64,000 nucleotides of DNA from Streptomyces sp. NBC_00461 (GTDB lineage: Bacteria > Actinomycetota > Actinomycetes > Streptomycetales > Streptomycetaceae). The stretch is from assembly GCF_036013935.1 (NCBI RefSeq), contig NZ_CP107902.1, positions 4,311,001 through 4,375,000 of the forward strand, in the 5' to 3' direction. The translations under genes and the position numbers were made by a program. Each line of letters starts with the position of its first letter. Position 1 is the first letter of the stretch. Positions 22,851 to 31,756 of this stretch are shown piece by piece. Under the pieces are notes generated by a model. That model ran no database searches. It was given only the letters and a program-made list of their open reading frames with translations, and had not been told where the DNA came from.

Positions 22851-25424
22851 TCAGCCGAGGCGCTTCAGCTTGGCGGCGAAGTCCGGCTCGGCGAGATCCT
22901 TCTGCAGCGCGACCGGCACCTTGACCGCGCCGCTGGTGCCGTCGCCCACGGTGAGCGTGCCCACCCGGGTGCCGGCCTTCGCGGTGTGCGGTACGTCGTC
23001 GGCGGCGAAGGACAGCCTCACCTTGAGGCCGGCCCAGCCGACCGCCGTGACGTCCTTGGTGAGCACGATCGGGGTGTGGCCGCCGAGCTGGTCGTCCACG
23101 TACCCGACGACGTCGCCCTTCTTGAGGATCTTCGTCGAGGTCAGAGCGTCCTGCGCGGCGAGCATGGCCGTCTTGCTGACCGCGTTGACCGTGTCGATGA
23201 TCGGCGCCGTGTGCTGGCCGAGGATCGCGCCGACCACGGTGACCGTCTCGCCGCCGACGTCCTTGGTGGCGGCGAAGAGGAGATTGCCGCCGGCCTTGGA
23301 GGTGGTACCCGTCTTGATGCCGATGGCGCCGTTGTAGGGGACGAGCCGGTTGTAGTTGTCCCACTTCTTGCCGGACGGGTCGATCCAGCTGGGCAACTTG
23401 GTGATGTCCATCAGGGCCGGGATCTTCACGAGTTCGTTGCCGAGCTTCACCTGGTCCTCGGCCGAGGAGACGGTGCTCTCCTTGAGACCGGACGCATCGG
23501 TGTACGTCGTGTTCTTCATGCCGAGTTCCTTGGCGGTGTCGTTCATCTTCTTGATGAACGCCGCCTCGGAGCCCGCGTCCCAACGGGCCAGCAGGCGCGC
23601 GATGTTGTTGGCCGACGGGATCATGACGGCCGACAGCGCCTGCTTCTCGGTGAGGACGTCGCCCTTCTTGACGGTGTTGAGGGTGGACTCGTTGGCCTTG
23701 TCGTAGCCGCCCTCCTTCTCCGCCAGCGCGTCGACCGTGATCTTCTCGCCCTCCTGGCCCGGCTTCAGCGGGTGGTCCTTGAGAACGATGTACGCGGTCA
23801 TGGCCTTGGCGACGGAGCCGATCGGGACGCCGGCCTGCTTGCCGAAGTTCCCCATCGTGCCGATGCCGTTGACATCCATCCAGCCCTGGCCGTCGGTCGG
23901 CCACGGGAGGGCGGCCTTGCTGCCGTCGAAGCTGTACGAGTCGTCGGCGGTCAGCGCGAGGGTGGGGGTGGGCAGCGGGCGCGCGGCCTGCACGATCGCA
24001 AAGACGATCACGAGGAGCAGCACCAGCGGGGTCCAGATCTTGACCCTGCGGACGATCGTCCGGACCGGGGTCTCCGGCGGCGGCGGTGTGTTCGTCAGCT
24101 CGGCCAGCAGATCCAGCGGCGGCTTCGGCGGCAGGGGCTGCTGGGCGGTGCGCTCGGGCCCGACCTGCGGCACCTGGGCCGTGGCGTCCGCGGGCTTCCT
24201 CGTGGGCGGCTCGTCGAGCGGCTTGAGCGCTACGAAGGTGCTGGTGCGCTCGGCGTCGGACGGCTCGGAGGTCTTCCCCGGAGCCTTCGCGGGGCTCTTC
24301 GCCTGGTCCTTGGCCTGGTCCTTGCCCTGGTCCTTCTCGGCGGCCTTGGCGGCGGCGCCGAGCTTGAGCATGGTGGTGGGCTGGTCGACCTGGCGCGACT
24401 TGGCGGGGAGCTTGAAGACGGCGGTGGGCTGATCGACGTGCTTGGCACCGGCTCCGTCCTCGGCGGACCCCTCGGGGTCGCCGTCCTGGGACTCGGCCGA
24501 GGCGTCATCGTCGGGTTCGGCGTCGGCGTCTGCCGGGGAGTCGGCGGCCCCGGGGGCATCGCCCTCGTCATCGGCAACCGTCCCGGACGTCTCGTCCGCT
24601 TCCGCTTCGGCCTCGTCCGTCGCAGCACCCTCGGACTCGTCCGGCACGGAGTCCTCGGGCTCGTCGGGCACGGAGTCCTCGGGCTCGTCGGGCACGGAGT
24701 CCTCGGGCTCGTCCGGCACGGAGTCCTCGGGCTCGTCCGCGTCGCCGGCGTCCGTGTCGGAGTCGGACTCGGAGCCGGTGTCGGTGTCGACCTGACCGTT
24801 CTCCGCCGAAGCGCTGTCCGCGTCCCCGGCGTCCCCGGAATCATCGGCTCCGGCTGTCTCAGTGGCCGTCTCCGGGCCCGTCGCGCTCTCCGGGTCCTGG
24901 GAGTCGCCGGAGCGAACCCAGGCCGCCACAGCCGCGCGCAGCCGGTCGTCACCGGGCGGACCGCCCGCGTCACCGTCCGTCGCGGGGGTGTCGGCAGCGT
25001 CGTCGGCCGGCGCGTCGGTCACTTCAGGACCGGCCGAGGCGTCGTCAGCGGAAACGTCTCCGCTGCTCGCGGCACTCGTCCCGGAATCCCCGGAATCCCC
25101 GGAGTCGCCGGAGTCGCCGGAGTCGTCCGAAGGTCCGCCGTCCGGGTCCCCGGCGCCCTCGACCTCGCCCTCCGTCTTCACATCCCGTACCGAGAAGACC
25201 CGCGTCGCCGTGTCCACGCCTCCGCGCGCCCTGGCCTCGCCGGTCTCCCCGCTCTCCCGGGACGCCGAGCCGCCGGACGCCTCGGCGTCCCGGGCCACGG
25301 CCAGGCGAGGATCACGCGCCGTGCGTTCCTCGGTGCGGGCTTCGGGAACCGGGCCCGTGCTCCCCGACGTCGGTTCTACCGACGACTCACGCTGCTTCGA
25401 CCTGTCGGGGGACTCGCCCGCCAC
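22851..25424 (-). CDS. D-alanyl-D-alanine carboxypeptidase (peptidase S11) with long acidic N-terminus
   Basis: The 857-residue protein has a C-terminal S11 domain with SVAK (Ser about 535), SAN (about 605) and KTG (about 705), the catalytic set of low-molecular-weight penicillin-binding proteins that trim pentapeptides. A single helix near residues 455-480 (PLVLLLVIVFAIVQA) anchors it, with the enzyme outside. The 455 residues before it are highly acidic, rich in Asp/Glu/Ser/Pro/Ala, and would be cytosolic; typical S11 enzymes are 300-450 residues long. A fourfold 8-residue repeat lies inside. GTG start: GGAGGAGG five bases upstream. From synteny it resembles the long S. coelicolor homologue near afsR. 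Confidence 0.9.
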   Translation of the reverse strand: MAGESPDRSKQRESSVEPTSGSTGPVPEARTEERTARDPRLAVARDAEASGGSASRESGETGEARARGGVDTATRVFSVRDVKTEGEVEGAGDPDGGPSDDSGDSGDSGDSGDSGTSAASSGDVSADDASAGPEVTDAPADDAADTPATDGDAGGPPGDDRLRAAVAAWVRSGDSQDPESATGPETATETAGADDSGDAGDADSASAENGQVDTDTGSESDSDTDAGDADEPEDSVPDEPEDSVPDEPEDSVPDEPEDSVPDESEGAATDEAEAEADETSGTVADDEGDAPGAADSPADADAEPDDDASAESQDGDPEGSAEDGAGAKHVDQPTAVFKLPAKSRQVDQPTTMLKLGAAAKAAEKDQGKDQAKDQAKSPAKAPGKTSEPSDAERTSTFVALKPLDEPPTRKPADATAQVPQVGPERTAQQPLPPKPPLDLLAELTNTPPPPETPVRTIVRRVKIWTPLVLLLVIVFAIVQAARPLPTPTLALTADDSYSFDGSKAALPWPTDGQGWMDVNGIGTMGNFGKQAGVPIGSVAKAMTAYIVLKDHPLKPGQEGEKITVDALAEKEGGYDKANESTLNTVKKGDVLTEKQALSAVMIPSANNIARLLARWDAGSEAAFIKKMNDTAKELGMKNTTYTDASGLKESTVSSAEDQVKLGNELVKIPALMDITKLPSWIDPSGKKWDNYNRLVPYNGAIGIKTGTTSKAGGNLLFAATKDVGGETVTVVGAILGQHTAPIIDTVNAVSKTAMLAAQDALTSTKILKKGDVVGYVDDQLGGHTPIVLTKDVTAVGWAGLKVRLSFAADDVPHTAKAGTRVGTLTVGDGTSGAVKVPVALQKDLAEPDFAAKLKRLG
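24642..24737. repeat. four tandem 24-bp units coding DEPEDSVP-type repeats
   Basis: Four nearly identical consecutive 24-base units (CGGCACGGAGTCCTCGGGCT plus CGTC) lie inside the carboxypeptidase gene. On the minus strand each encodes an eight-residue EPEDSVPD repeat. The differences are single bases, so the array is young and likely to vary in copy number between strains. Confidence 0.9.
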
Positions 25425-25656
25425 CGATGCCTCCTCCGTGCCGCACGCTTTCCGTGCGTCTACCGAACCGTAAACCGCCCGAAACACCGCCCGCACGCGC
25501 TGTCCGAACCATGTACCAGTGTCCTGTGTGCGGGCTTAACCACTGCGGTAGACGAGAACGACATACCTACCGGTTCCCTCACAAACAGGTCACGCACCCT
25601 CGACAGACCAATGTGAGAGGGGTCACCCTGTCTTTCATCCACGCGGGGAGGCATGG

Positions 25657-26418
25657 ATGGGCAGGAGCCGCAGAACAATTCCGGAGGAGCTTCTGCTGCT
25701 GGCGTTGGACCCGACCACGGGTACCACCGCACAGCCGCAGTCGCTCGACCTCGGTCTGGCCGGAGCACAGCTAGTGGAGCTGGCGCTGGCCGGACGGATA
25801 GCCCCAGACGGGGATCGTATCGCCGTGGTAGCCCCACGGCCGACTGGAGATCCAACTTTGGACTGCGCGTTGGAGTTGCTGCGAAGGCGCGGCGCTCCCG
25901 TACGTGCGGTGAACTGGATTGGCGGGCCGCGTCTCGGGCTGCGCCAGACCTACCTCTCGCATCTGGAGCGGTGCGGCATGGTGCATGCCGTGGCGGGTCA
26001 GATGTGCGGAGTGCTGCCAACGACTCGCTACCAGGCGACGGACACCGAGATCAGCCGGGAGATCAAGGCCCGACTGGATTCCGCGATCCGCACCGGCGTA
26101 CCGCCGGACCCGCGGACCGCTGCGCTCGCCGCCCTGGCACACGCGGTCGGCCTCGGCAAGCATCTGTACCCGGGCAACGAGGGCCGGTCCTCACGTTCCC
26201 GGTTGCGGGATCTGATCAGGCACGACCCGATGGGCGGCCTCGTGGCGCACGCCGTGATGGACGTCCAGAACGGCGTGGCGGCCCAGCCGCGCCGCAGCCC
26301 GGCACCGGCTCCGGCCGGCCGCCAGGCCGTAGGCCCGGGCAGGTCCGCACCGGAACCGGCTCGTGGCGTTCCGATGCAACCGCACCGCGGTTCGATGGCG
26401 CGCGTCGTGGCCCACTGA
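25657..26418 (+). CDS. GPP34 (GOLPH3/Vps74-like) family protein
   Basis: The 253-residue protein starts with RTIPEELLLLALDPTTG, the hallmark of GPP34 proteins. It has the alternating helical pattern of the family (LDLGLAGAQLVELALAGRIA; HLERCGMVHA; LAALAHAVGLGKHLYPG) and then a proline/arginine-rich tail. Eukaryotic homologues bind PI4P and retain glycosyltransferases in the Golgi. Actinobacterial homologues are common, but their role is not established; membrane association or a regulatory part has been proposed. The start ATG at 25657 follows GGGGAGG. It is divergent from the carboxypeptidase across 232 bases. Confidence 0.88.
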   Translation: MGRSRRTIPEELLLLALDPTTGTTAQPQSLDLGLAGAQLVELALAGRIAPDGDRIAVVAPRPTGDPTLDCALELLRRRGAPVRAVNWIGGPRLGLRQTYLSHLERCGMVHAVAGQMCGVLPTTRYQATDTEISREIKARLDSAIRTGVPPDPRTAALAALAHAVGLGKHLYPGNEGRSSRSRLRDLIRHDPMGGLVAHAVMDVQNGVAAQPRRSPAPAPAGRQAVGPGRSAPEPARGVPMQPHRGSMARVVAH

Positions 26419-26559
26419 GCCGCAGTCCCACGACGAGCAGCACGAACCGCAGCAGCACGCACGCACCATCACAGCATCACGTCATGACCCGCACCACGCA
26501 CCGCAGCACCAGCACCACGCACCGCCGAGCGCCGCACCGAGCCTGAGAAGGCAGTCCCC

Positions 26560-26637
26560 ATGAACCGGTACGGGAGCCGCTGGTCCGCGCGGGGCGGCGG
26601 GGCCGTTGCGCCACATCCGATCGTTCGGATGCCGTAA
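26560..26637 (+). CDS. tiny ORF lying over a large hairpin
   Basis: The 25-codon frame reads MNRYGSRWSARGGG and then AVAPHPIVRMP before TAA. A weak purine stretch (GAGAAGGCAG) precedes it. It covers the left arm and the loop of the hairpin at 26585-26658, so if translated it would disrupt that structure. It may be a leader peptide, or chance. Confidence 0.25.
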   Translation: MNRYGSRWSARGGGAVAPHPIVRMP

Positions 26638-26658
26638 CGGTTCCGCCGCCCCGCGCGG
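26585..26658 (+). other. 74-nt nested stem-loop in a 399-base intergenic region
   Basis: Arms 26585-26607 and 26636-26658 are 23 bases each and pair completely if two G-U pairs are allowed. Inside the loop a second stem, CATCCGA-TCGT-TCGGATG (26614-26631), forms on top. No T-run follows, so a simple intrinsic terminator is doubtful. It lies between GPP34 (ends 26418) and the XRE regulator (starts 26818). The remaining intergenic sequence shows no other recognisable gene, but a promoter for the regulator must be in it. Confidence 0.75.
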
Positions 26659-26817
26659 CCGCATGTGGAGGACGAAAAAGGCGAACTGGCGTGTGCGCAG
26701 CGCATATCCCCTGTTTCCCAGCGGTAGTAAGCACCTTGGTGGCAGTCTGCTCAACAGCAGATACGCAAAGTGGCAAATTACAGCTAGCGCAGGCACGCAG
26801 CCGGAGGTGCACGTCCC

Positions 26818-27675
26818 GTGGCGTCCAATGTCAATCCCACCGTCAGGCGACGCCGGTTGGGCCAGGAGCTGCGTCGGCTCCGTGAGCTCAAGGGCATGAC
26901 GGCCGAGGAAGTGGCGGAGCGGCTGCTGGTGTCGCAGTCGAAGATCAGCCGGCTGGAGAACGGACGGCGCAGCATCAGCCAGCGCGACGTCCGCGACCTG
27001 TGCGGGGTGTACGAGGTGGAGGACCACCGGATCGTCGACTCGCTGATGCAGATGGCCAAGGACTCGCGCCAGCAGGGATGGTGGCACTCCTTCGGCGACA
27101 TTCCCTACAGCGTGTACATCGGGCTGGAGACGGACGCGGCGAGCCTGCGGGTGTACGACCCCCAGGTCGTACCCGGTCTGCTCCAGACCCGGCAGTACGC
27201 GGAGGCACTGATCGCGGGCGCGTTGCCGGAGACGGCCGCCGCCGACGTCGAGAAGCGCGTCCAGGTGCGTCTGCGCCGGCAGGAACGAATCACCGCCCCG
27301 GAGAACCCGCTCCGGCTGTGGACGGTGATGGACGAGGCGGCGCTGCGCCGAGTGGTGGGCAACCGCTCGCTGATGCGCGATCAGCTGGAGCATCTCGTCG
27401 AGCAGTCTCAGCTGCCGCACGTCACCGTGCAGGTCATCCCCTTCGAGATGGGCGCCCACCCGGGACTCAACGGCCAGTACGCGATCCTGGAGTTCCCGGA
27501 CGCGGCCGACTCCAGCGTGGTCTACATCGAGGGCGTCACGAGCGACCTGTATCTGGAGAAGGCCAACGACGTGCAGAAATACAGCGTGATGTACGAGCAC
27601 CTGCGCGCGCAGGCCCTGAACCCGGACCAGTCACGGCAGTTCATCGCGGACATCGCGAAGGACTACGCGCGCTGA
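26818..27675 (+). CDS. XRE-family regulator, DUF5753 type
   Basis: The 285-residue protein has an N-terminal HTH (LGQELRRLRELKGMTAEEVA, SQSKISRLENGRR) and the C-terminal DUF5753 domain (GLETDAASLRVYDPQVVPGLLQT, AAALRRVVG-like segment, HVTVQVIPFEMGAHPGLNGQYAILEF). This is the WhiJ/AbaA-like class that is massively duplicated in Streptomyces and nearly always paired with a small DUF397 protein, as here. Some pairs repress development or antibiotic production. GTG start: GGAGGTG about nine bases upstream. Confidence 0.92.
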   Translation: MASNVNPTVRRRRLGQELRRLRELKGMTAEEVAERLLVSQSKISRLENGRRSISQRDVRDLCGVYEVEDHRIVDSLMQMAKDSRQQGWWHSFGDIPYSVYIGLETDAASLRVYDPQVVPGLLQTRQYAEALIAGALPETAAADVEKRVQVRLRRQERITAPENPLRLWTVMDEAALRRVVGNRSLMRDQLEHLVEQSQLPHVTVQVIPFEMGAHPGLNGQYAILEFPDAADSSVVYIEGVTSDLYLEKANDVQKYSVMYEHLRAQALNPDQSRQFIADIAKDYAR

Positions 27676-27889
27676 AGCGCCGCACCGTACACCTTCCCGG
27701 GGTCCCAGTGGAAGACCCACCTGGAATATGCCATCCAGTCGAGTGAATAGTCGCTTCGTAGGTCGAGGTTGGCGAGTAGCGTCGATCACGCCACCACACA
27801 CCAAGGGTTGGCGCAAACCGCGCTGTGGGTTCGGAGACGAATCCGTCGTGCGGTGACAGCAACTCCACAACTGGTATTTCGGAGCAAAA

Positions 27890-28081
27890 ATGGCAATTCG
27901 TCAGGGCGCCACGGACACGTGGACCAAGTCCTCGTACTCCACTGGCAACGGCGCGTGCGTCGAGATCAAGTCCCCCGTCCGCGCGGCGATGGCCGTCCGG
28001 GACTCCAAGGTCCACGAGGGCCCCGTACTCGCCTTCCCGGCCGCCGCGTGGAACATCTTCGTCGGCTCGATCAAGGCGTAG
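27890..28081 (+). CDS. DUF397 protein, partner of the XRE regulator
   Basis: The 63-residue protein has the family core WTKSSYSTGNGACVEI, then VAVRDSK-like AMAVRDSKVHEGPVLAF and AAAWNIFVGSI. DUF397 proteins are encoded beside DUF5753 XRE regulators and are thought to bind and counteract them, a toxin-antitoxin-like or anti-repressor arrangement. GGAG lies five bases before the ATG. The 214-base spacer after the XRE gene means it probably has its own promoter. Confidence 0.92.
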   Translation: MAIRQGATDTWTKSSYSTGNGACVEIKSPVRAAMAVRDSKVHEGPVLAFPAAAWNIFVGSIKA

Positions 28082-28231
28082 GGGGGAGGATCTTCTGATC
28101 CTCGGCCGCATACTCCTTCGACAGTTCCACAGGCAGCACCAGCAGCACAGGAAGAGCCCTCTCGTCCAGCTTCGCCGTCCTTGCCGAGGGGGCTCGGCTT
28201 GTGCCCCGGCACAGTCGTTCAGAGAAGTCGG

Positions 28232-29071
28232 TCAGCGCAGTCGGTCGACGTACGTGTCCGTCCCGGGCACGGTCGGGACGAACGGCGCCACCAGTTCCAC
28301 CCTCCCCAGCCCCGCCTCCCGCACCGGCGCGTCCAGGTCCGCGAAGTACGCCTCCCAGCACTCCCGCGGGTCCGCCTGAAGGAACCACAGCAGGGTCAGC
28401 CTCGTCTCCACGCCCTCGACCTGCCTGACGTACGTCATGCGATCGCCGGGCAGCGGGGTCGGCCGGAAGACGGTCACCATCGCGGCCGGTGAGCCCGCGA
28501 CCCGCTTGGGCAAGTGCCGCGAGCGCAGCCACCGGAGCAACTCCTCGCGCTGCTCCGCCGATTCGGCGTCGATCACCTCGACGACCAGGCCCGCGTAGGG
28601 GTGGTCGAGCGCGTGGAAGTCGCGGGGCCCCGCGGCGCCGTCCCGGTAGACCGTGGCCTCGTGGTCCTGGAACGCCGTGAAGACGTGCGTACGGTCGTGG
28701 TAGACCCGCGCGTCGCGGTTGAGGCGCTTGTTGATGGCGACGGTCCACTTCATGTGGTCGTCGTAGCGGCCGTCCGCGATCCAGTACGTGGAGATGTAGC
28801 AGCCGGCGGTGACCGGCTGGGCGATCGCCGACTTCTCGGGGTAGCGCAGGAGTTGCAGGTCCCGGGTCGCCACCCAGCGGCGCCCGGAGTACATCCAGGG
28901 CATGGCCATCGCGCCGGCGTAGTAGTGGTCGTCCTCGTACCAGCGGTTGTACGCGTACTCGTGGCCGGGGTGCGGTTCCACCATGGTGATCAGGGCGTGC
29001 CCCGGACGAACTCCGTACGGCCCCACGGCCGCCAGCTCGGCGTACATCTCACTTCGGGTGTCCTCGGACAT
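28232..29071 (-). CDS. conserved hypothetical protein in the CTGACG regulon
   Basis: The 279-residue cytosolic protein contains HALITMVEPHPGHEYAYNRWYEDDHYYAGAM, rich in His/Tyr/Glu, and a second region, VYHDRTHVFTAFQDHEATVYRDG. The pattern of short strands with YNRWYEDDHY recalls the W-Y-x-x-x-H motif of EthD/dimeric alpha-beta-barrel proteins, but this is not firm. The ATG giving MSEDTRSEMYAEL follows GGGGAG at five bases. It is divergent from an SDR gene, with a CTGACG-N3-CGTCAG site between them, so it is likely part of a catabolic regulon. The reaction is unknown. Confidence 0.7.
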   Translation of the reverse strand: MSEDTRSEMYAELAAVGPYGVRPGHALITMVEPHPGHEYAYNRWYEDDHYYAGAMAMPWMYSGRRWVATRDLQLLRYPEKSAIAQPVTAGCYISTYWIADGRYDDHMKWTVAINKRLNRDARVYHDRTHVFTAFQDHEATVYRDGAAGPRDFHALDHPYAGLVVEVIDAESAEQREELLRWLRSRHLPKRVAGSPAAMVTVFRPTPLPGDRMTYVRQVEGVETRLTLLWFLQADPRECWEAYFADLDAPVREAGLGRVELVAPFVPTVPGTDTYVDRLR

Positions 29072-29109
29072 GGGCGCTCCCCTTCCTTCGGCCGCCGGTC
29101 GCCCATACT

Positions 29110-29124
29110 CTGACGCCCCGTCAG
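29110..29124. promoter_or_regulatory. CTGACG-CCC-CGTCAG inverted repeat
   Basis: A perfect 15-base site (17 bases with matching flanks, TCTGACG and CGTCAGA) sits between divergent genes, 39 bases from the minus-strand start and 33 from the plus-strand start. The same motif recurs at 57056, 58003 and 62684, and as a variant at 57118, so it is probably a TetR-type operator. Confidence 0.8.
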
Positions 29125-29156
29125 ACAATGCGCCAGAGGCAGGTCGGAGGTCGCTC

Positions 29157-29942
29157 ATGTCGTTGCTCGCGGACAGGACGGTCGTGGTGTCGGGGGTGGG
29201 CGCCGGGCTCGGTCACCAGGTTGCGGCGGCCGTCGTGCGCGACGGAGGGAACGCGGTGCTCGGGGCGCGCACGGAGGCCCGTCTCGCCAAGAGCGCCGCC
29301 GACATCGATCCGGACGGGGCGCACACGGCGTACCGGGCGACCGACATCACGGACGAGGCGCAGTGCGACGCGCTGGCGGCGCTCGCCCGCGAGCGGTTCG
29401 GGCGGATCGACGCGGTCGTCCATGTGGCCGCCTGGGACAGCTACTTCGGCGGCATCGAGGACGCGGACTTCACGACCTGGCAGTCCGTGATCGACGTGAA
29501 TCTGCTGGGGTCGCTGCGGATGACCCGGGCGTGCCTGCCGGCGCTGAAGACGTGCGGGGGCTCGGTGGTGTTCATCGGGACGCAGTCGTCGGTGGCGGCC
29601 CCCACACAGGTGAAACAGGCGGCGTACGCGGCCTCGAAAGGGGCGCTGACGAGCGCGATGTACTCGCTGGCGCGCGAACTCGGCCCGCACCGCATCCGCG
29701 TCAACACCGTTCTGCCGGGCTGGATGTGGGGACCTCCGGTCCAGGCCTACGTACAGTTCACGGCCCACACGGAAGGCGTCCCGGAGCCCGACGTCCTGAA
29801 ACGGCTCACCACGCGCATGGCGCTGCCGGACCTCGCGACTGACGCGGACGTGGCGGACGCGGCCGTGTTCCTCGCCTCGGACCGGGCGCGCGCGATCACC
29901 GGGCAGTCGCTGCTGGTCAACGCGGGGGAGCTGATGCGCTGA
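29157..29942 (+). CDS. short-chain dehydrogenase/reductase
   Basis: The 261-residue SDR has the cofactor motif GVGAGLG near residue 14, a degenerate NNAG region (HVAAWDS), the catalytic serine in FIGTQSSV, YAASK as the YxxxK pair, and the C-terminal FLASDRARAITGQSLLVNAGE. It reduces or oxidises a hydroxyl/keto group with NAD(P). The start ATG follows CGGAGGTCGCTC. The shared operator with the divergent hypothetical gene, and with the 55-62 kb catabolic genes, suggests a common pathway. The substrate is unknown. Confidence 0.9.
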   Translation: MSLLADRTVVVSGVGAGLGHQVAAAVVRDGGNAVLGARTEARLAKSAADIDPDGAHTAYRATDITDEAQCDALAALARERFGRIDAVVHVAAWDSYFGGIEDADFTTWQSVIDVNLLGSLRMTRACLPALKTCGGSVVFIGTQSSVAAPTQVKQAAYAASKGALTSAMYSLARELGPHRIRVNTVLPGWMWGPPVQAYVQFTAHTEGVPEPDVLKRLTTRMALPDLATDADVADAAVFLASDRARAITGQSLLVNAGELMR

Positions 29943-29967
29943 GGGGTCGGTTCCCACACATCCAAAT

Positions 29968-29983
29968 GTTCATGTCCGTGAAC
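29968..29983. promoter_or_regulatory. GTTCA-N6-TGAAC dyad upstream of the symporter
   Basis: A 5-base inverted repeat with a 6-base centre (TGTCCG) lies about 190 bases upstream of the sodium symporter start, in otherwise AT-rich intergenic sequence. It could be an operator for a GntR- or LacI-like regulator; the arms are short, so this is tentative. Confidence 0.35.
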
Positions 29984-30169
29984 TAAGGTCAGCAAGACGA
30001 ACATCTTTACTCCCTCTTGACCTTACGTCCGCTTGTCGTGTCCGCGCAACCGCACCCACGATGAGCGGGCGCTTCGCGGCCTCTCCCGGCTTCCCTCGCC
30101 TCCACCCCGCTCAAGCGAAGTGCCAGCCAACTGAGCGGAGTTCACAAGGCGGACCCTGGAAGGGGGCAC

Positions 30170-31744
30170 ATGAACAGTCTCGACTGGGCCGTCCTCATCG
30201 GCTACTTCGGCGTGATGGTGGCGATCGGCGTCTGGTCGCACAAGCGCGTGGACAACGTCAGCGACTTCTTCACGGCCGGCGGGAAGATGCCGTGGTGGCT
30301 GTCCGGCATCTCGCACCACATGTCGGGCTACAGCGCGGTGATGTTCACGGGCTACGCGGGCATCGCCTACACCTACGGCGTGACGTCCTTCGTCACCTGG
30401 TCCTTCCCGATCGCGCTGGGCATCGCCATCGGCTCGAAACTGTTCGCGCCGCGCATCAACCGACTGCGCTCCAGGCTCCATGTGGCCTCGCCCCTGGAGT
30501 ACTTGAAGAACCGTTACGACCTCAAGACCCAGCAGGCGCTGGTCTGGTCCGGCATGTTGCTGAAGATCGTGGACGTGGCCGCGAAGTGGGCGGCGATCGC
30601 GACCCTGCTGTCCGTCTTCACCGGCGTCACGCTCAACCAGGGCATCCTCATCACCGGCGCGATCACCGCCGTCTACTGCACCATCGGCGGCCTGTGGGCG
30701 GACGCGCTGACCGAACTGGGCCAGTTCGTCATCCAGTTGCTGGCGGGCGTCTCGATGTTCGTCGCCGTCGTACTGAAACTGAACGACAAGGGCATCGGAT
30801 TCCTCGACGCCTGGGACGAGCCGGCCCTGCACGGCCACGGCAAGGCCCTGGTCGGACCGTACGGAACCGTCTTCCTCCTGGCCTTCCTCTTCATCAAGCT
30901 CTTCGAGTACAACGGCGGCATGCTCAACCAGGCCCAGCGCTACATGGCGACGGGCAGCGCCCGCGAGGCCGAGCGCTCCGCGCGGCTGTCGGCGGCGCTG
31001 TGGCTGGTCTGGCCGGTGGTCCTCTTCTTCCCGATGTGGATGTCGCCGCTGCTGGTGCACGCCGCGAAGCCCGACGGTTCCGACTCGTACGGCCTGATGA
31101 CCGAACAGCTGCTGCCGCACGGCCTGTTGGGCCTGGTCATCGTCGGCTTCTTCTCGCACACCATGGCCATGTGCTCCTCCGACGCCAACGCGATCGCGGC
31201 GGTGTTCACCCGGGACGCGGCGCCGGTGCTGTCCCGGCGGGCCCGGGAGTGGGGCAGTCGCACCGCCCTGATCGCGGCCCGTGTGACGACCGTGGTCTTC
31301 CTCGGCCTGTCCATGGCGGTGGCGACCCAGGTCAACTCCCCCGCCTTCAAGGACATCATCACCGTCGTCATCAAGTGGGTCGCGGGCCTGATGGGCCCGA
31401 TCGCGATCCCGATGATGCTGGGCCTGCTGCGCGGGTTCCGCCGCTCCGGCCCGACGGCGGCGCTCACCAGCTGGTCGATGGGTCTGCTGGCCTTCTGGCT
31501 GGTCAACTACCCGATCAACTGGAGCGTCGACGGCGGCGTCCCGCTCGAATACCAGGTCTCGGTCCCGTTGGCCGTCTCCCTGGTCCTGTACGTCCTGATC
31601 GGCTATCTGAAGCCGGAGGACACCCCGGACCGCCTCGCTGTCATCGACCGCATCAACACGGACGACGACAGCGCGGCGGTCGCCGTACCGGCCCCGGCGG
31701 GCGGCGTGGAGGACGCGGTGGGCCGCACAACGGTGAAGGACTGA
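30170..31744 (+). CDS. sodium:solute symporter (SSS family)
   Basis: The 524-residue protein begins with LDWAVLIGYFGVMVAIGVW and has about 13 membrane helices. Family segments include FFTAGGKMPWWLSGISHHMSGYSAVMF (first helices), FIKLFEYNGGMLNQAQRYMATGS, and helix 8 FFSHTMAMCSSDANAIAAVF, where conserved serines contribute to the Na2 site. SSS proteins import sugars, amino acids, vitamins or organic acids with Na+; this one resembles the sugar/solute branch, without a fixed substrate. A hairpin terminator follows directly. The gene appears monocistronic. Confidence 0.92.
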   Translation: MNSLDWAVLIGYFGVMVAIGVWSHKRVDNVSDFFTAGGKMPWWLSGISHHMSGYSAVMFTGYAGIAYTYGVTSFVTWSFPIALGIAIGSKLFAPRINRLRSRLHVASPLEYLKNRYDLKTQQALVWSGMLLKIVDVAAKWAAIATLLSVFTGVTLNQGILITGAITAVYCTIGGLWADALTELGQFVIQLLAGVSMFVAVVLKLNDKGIGFLDAWDEPALHGHGKALVGPYGTVFLLAFLFIKLFEYNGGMLNQAQRYMATGSAREAERSARLSAALWLVWPVVLFFPMWMSPLLVHAAKPDGSDSYGLMTEQLLPHGLLGLVIVGFFSHTMAMCSSDANAIAAVFTRDAAPVLSRRAREWGSRTALIAARVTTVVFLGLSMAVATQVNSPAFKDIITVVIKWVAGLMGPIAIPMMLGLLRGFRRSGPTAALTSWSMGLLAFWLVNYPINWSVDGGVPLEYQVSVPLAVSLVLYVLIGYLKPEDTPDRLAVIDRINTDDDSAAVAVPAPAGGVEDAVGRTTVKD

Positions 31745-31756
31745 CCACCGACGCGA

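Noticed and set aside
24642..24737. Possible CRISPR-like repeat
   Set aside because: Units are contiguous 24-bp tandem copies without spacers and are in frame with a protein repeat.
22293..25616. 1107-codon plus-strand frame
   Set aside because: It is antisense to the carboxypeptidase gene; valine/leucine/glycine-rich composition mirrors the acidic repeats on the other strand.
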